Below are positions 13,994-14,112 of a stretch of DNA of 14,112 nucleotides, piece by piece. This DNA comes from JBDNIO01 sp041688215. Its GTDB lineage: Bacteria > Pseudomonadota > Gammaproteobacteria > Nevskiales > Salinisphaeraceae. The DNA lies in assembly GCA_041688215.1 (NCBI GenBank), contig JBDNIO010000121.1, positions 1 to 14,112 on the forward strand, given 5' to 3'. The notes below the pieces were generated by a model. The model had not been told where the DNA came from. It saw only the letters and a program-made list of their open reading frames with translations, and did no database searches. Every line of letters begins with the position of its first letter. The stretch's first letter is position 1. A program made the translations under genes and the position numbers.

Positions 13994-14013
13994 CTCGGGG
14001 GCTTGCCCCCGAG
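13994..14013 (-). terminator. Strong stem-loop, terminator-like on the minus strand
   Basis: CTCGGGGGC and GCCCCCGAG form a 9-bp perfect stem with a 2-base loop. On the minus strand it is followed by ATTTTC, a short T-run. No minus-strand gene is seen to its right inside the window, so what it would end is unclear; it may instead be part of a repeat. Confidence 0.35.
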
Positions 14014-14024
14014 CTGGATAGCTT

Positions 14025-14112
14025 ACAATGGCATTAGCCATTGTGGGGTATCCGACTTATGGACTTGCGTCGAAATACGCATCACGTATTCAGAATAATG
14101 TATCACTTTGTA
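14025..14112 (+). mobile_element. Left end of an IS200/IS605-type element (cut by window edge)
   Basis: ACAATGGC (14025-14032) and GCCATTGT (14037-14044) form an 8-bp stem with loop ATTA, just upstream of a tnpA-like start. Subterminal hairpins at the left end, recognised by the single-strand transposase, are the hallmark of IS200/IS605 elements, which have no terminal inverted repeats. The exact left tip is not determined. Confidence 0.55.
14059..14112 (+). CDS. IS200/IS605-type transposase TnpA, first 18 codons
   Basis: The ATG at 14059 opens MDLRRNTHHVFRIMYHFV, which continues past the window end. This matches the usual start of Y1 (HUH) transposases (M-x-L-R-x-N-T-H-x-V-F-x-x-x-Y-H-x-V). 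GGGG lies about 10 nt upstream. The HUH motif and the catalytic Tyr would be outside the window. The enzyme would excise and insert single-stranded DNA using the hairpin just upstream. The call rests on few residues, but together with the hairpin it is coherent. Confidence 0.6.
   Translation, partial: MDLRRNTHHVFRIMYHFV

Larger units (their letters stand above)
13795..14024. other. Gene-free stretch after gor, rich in inverted repeats
   Basis: About 230 bp without a gene. It holds the palindromic repeat at 13890-13978 and the stem at 13994-14013. No terminator with a T-run follows gor directly. No coding frame here looks real. Confidence 0.6.

Overview
The window looks like chromosomal DNA of a moderately GC-rich gammaproteobacterium. 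Oligopeptidase A (prlC), a LemA protein and glutathione reductase (gor) lie on one stretch, and prlC and gor are also near neighbours in enterobacteria. The sequence alone does not give a genus.

Layout, left to right. (1) 1-388: the C-terminal end of an IS66-family transposase and the probable right end of that IS. (2) 451-2200 (+): a GPH-type sugar:cation symporter broken by two frameshifts; its stop codon lies in the arm of an intergenic hairpin repeat. (3) 2289-4355 (-): an intact prlC. (4) 4408-4545 (-): the last 45 codons of a GIDE-domain membrane protein, joined abruptly to (5) the 3' part of a 3-hydroxyisobutyrate dehydrogenase pseudogene (about 4541-4935, +). (6) 4954-10200 (-): six genes in one direction. 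They encode a cupredoxin lipoprotein, two related secreted proteins of unknown function, a small membrane protein with a vicinal cysteine pair, a DUF3179 protein and a PagL-like outer-membrane protein. All carry export signals or membrane segments, so this is an envelope-directed cluster. (7) 10255-10743: gene debris, a perfect 32-bp palindrome and an intact 176-bp MITE-like element with 12-bp terminal inverted repeats and an 8-bp target duplication. (8) 10744-11634 (-): the full-length GIDE-domain gene, with an amber codon in its expected N-terminus. (9) lemA (-), then gor (+), divergently arranged. (10) The end of the window: dispersed palindromic repeats and the start of an IS200/IS605-type tnpA.

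The main structural result is that segments 4379-4545 and 10715-10881 align without gaps in the same orientation (132 of 167 positions identical by hand count). Both contain the 3' end of the GIDE gene and its downstream flank. They bracket about 6.2 kb. The simplest reading is that an ancestral order prlC-GIDE-lemA-gor was split by acquired DNA that carries the envelope cluster, leaving a truncated GIDE copy beside prlC and broken genes at both edges. The transposon remnants, MITE, IS200-like end and several pseudogenes fit a region of high turnover.

How the genes work together: PrlC degrades peptides in the cytosol and Gor keeps glutathione reduced. LemA and the GIDE protein form a conserved pair of unclear membrane function. 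In the inserted cluster, a copper-binding lipoprotein beside DUF3179 and paralogous exported proteins suggests a shared periplasmic or outer-membrane role, but no pathway can be named.
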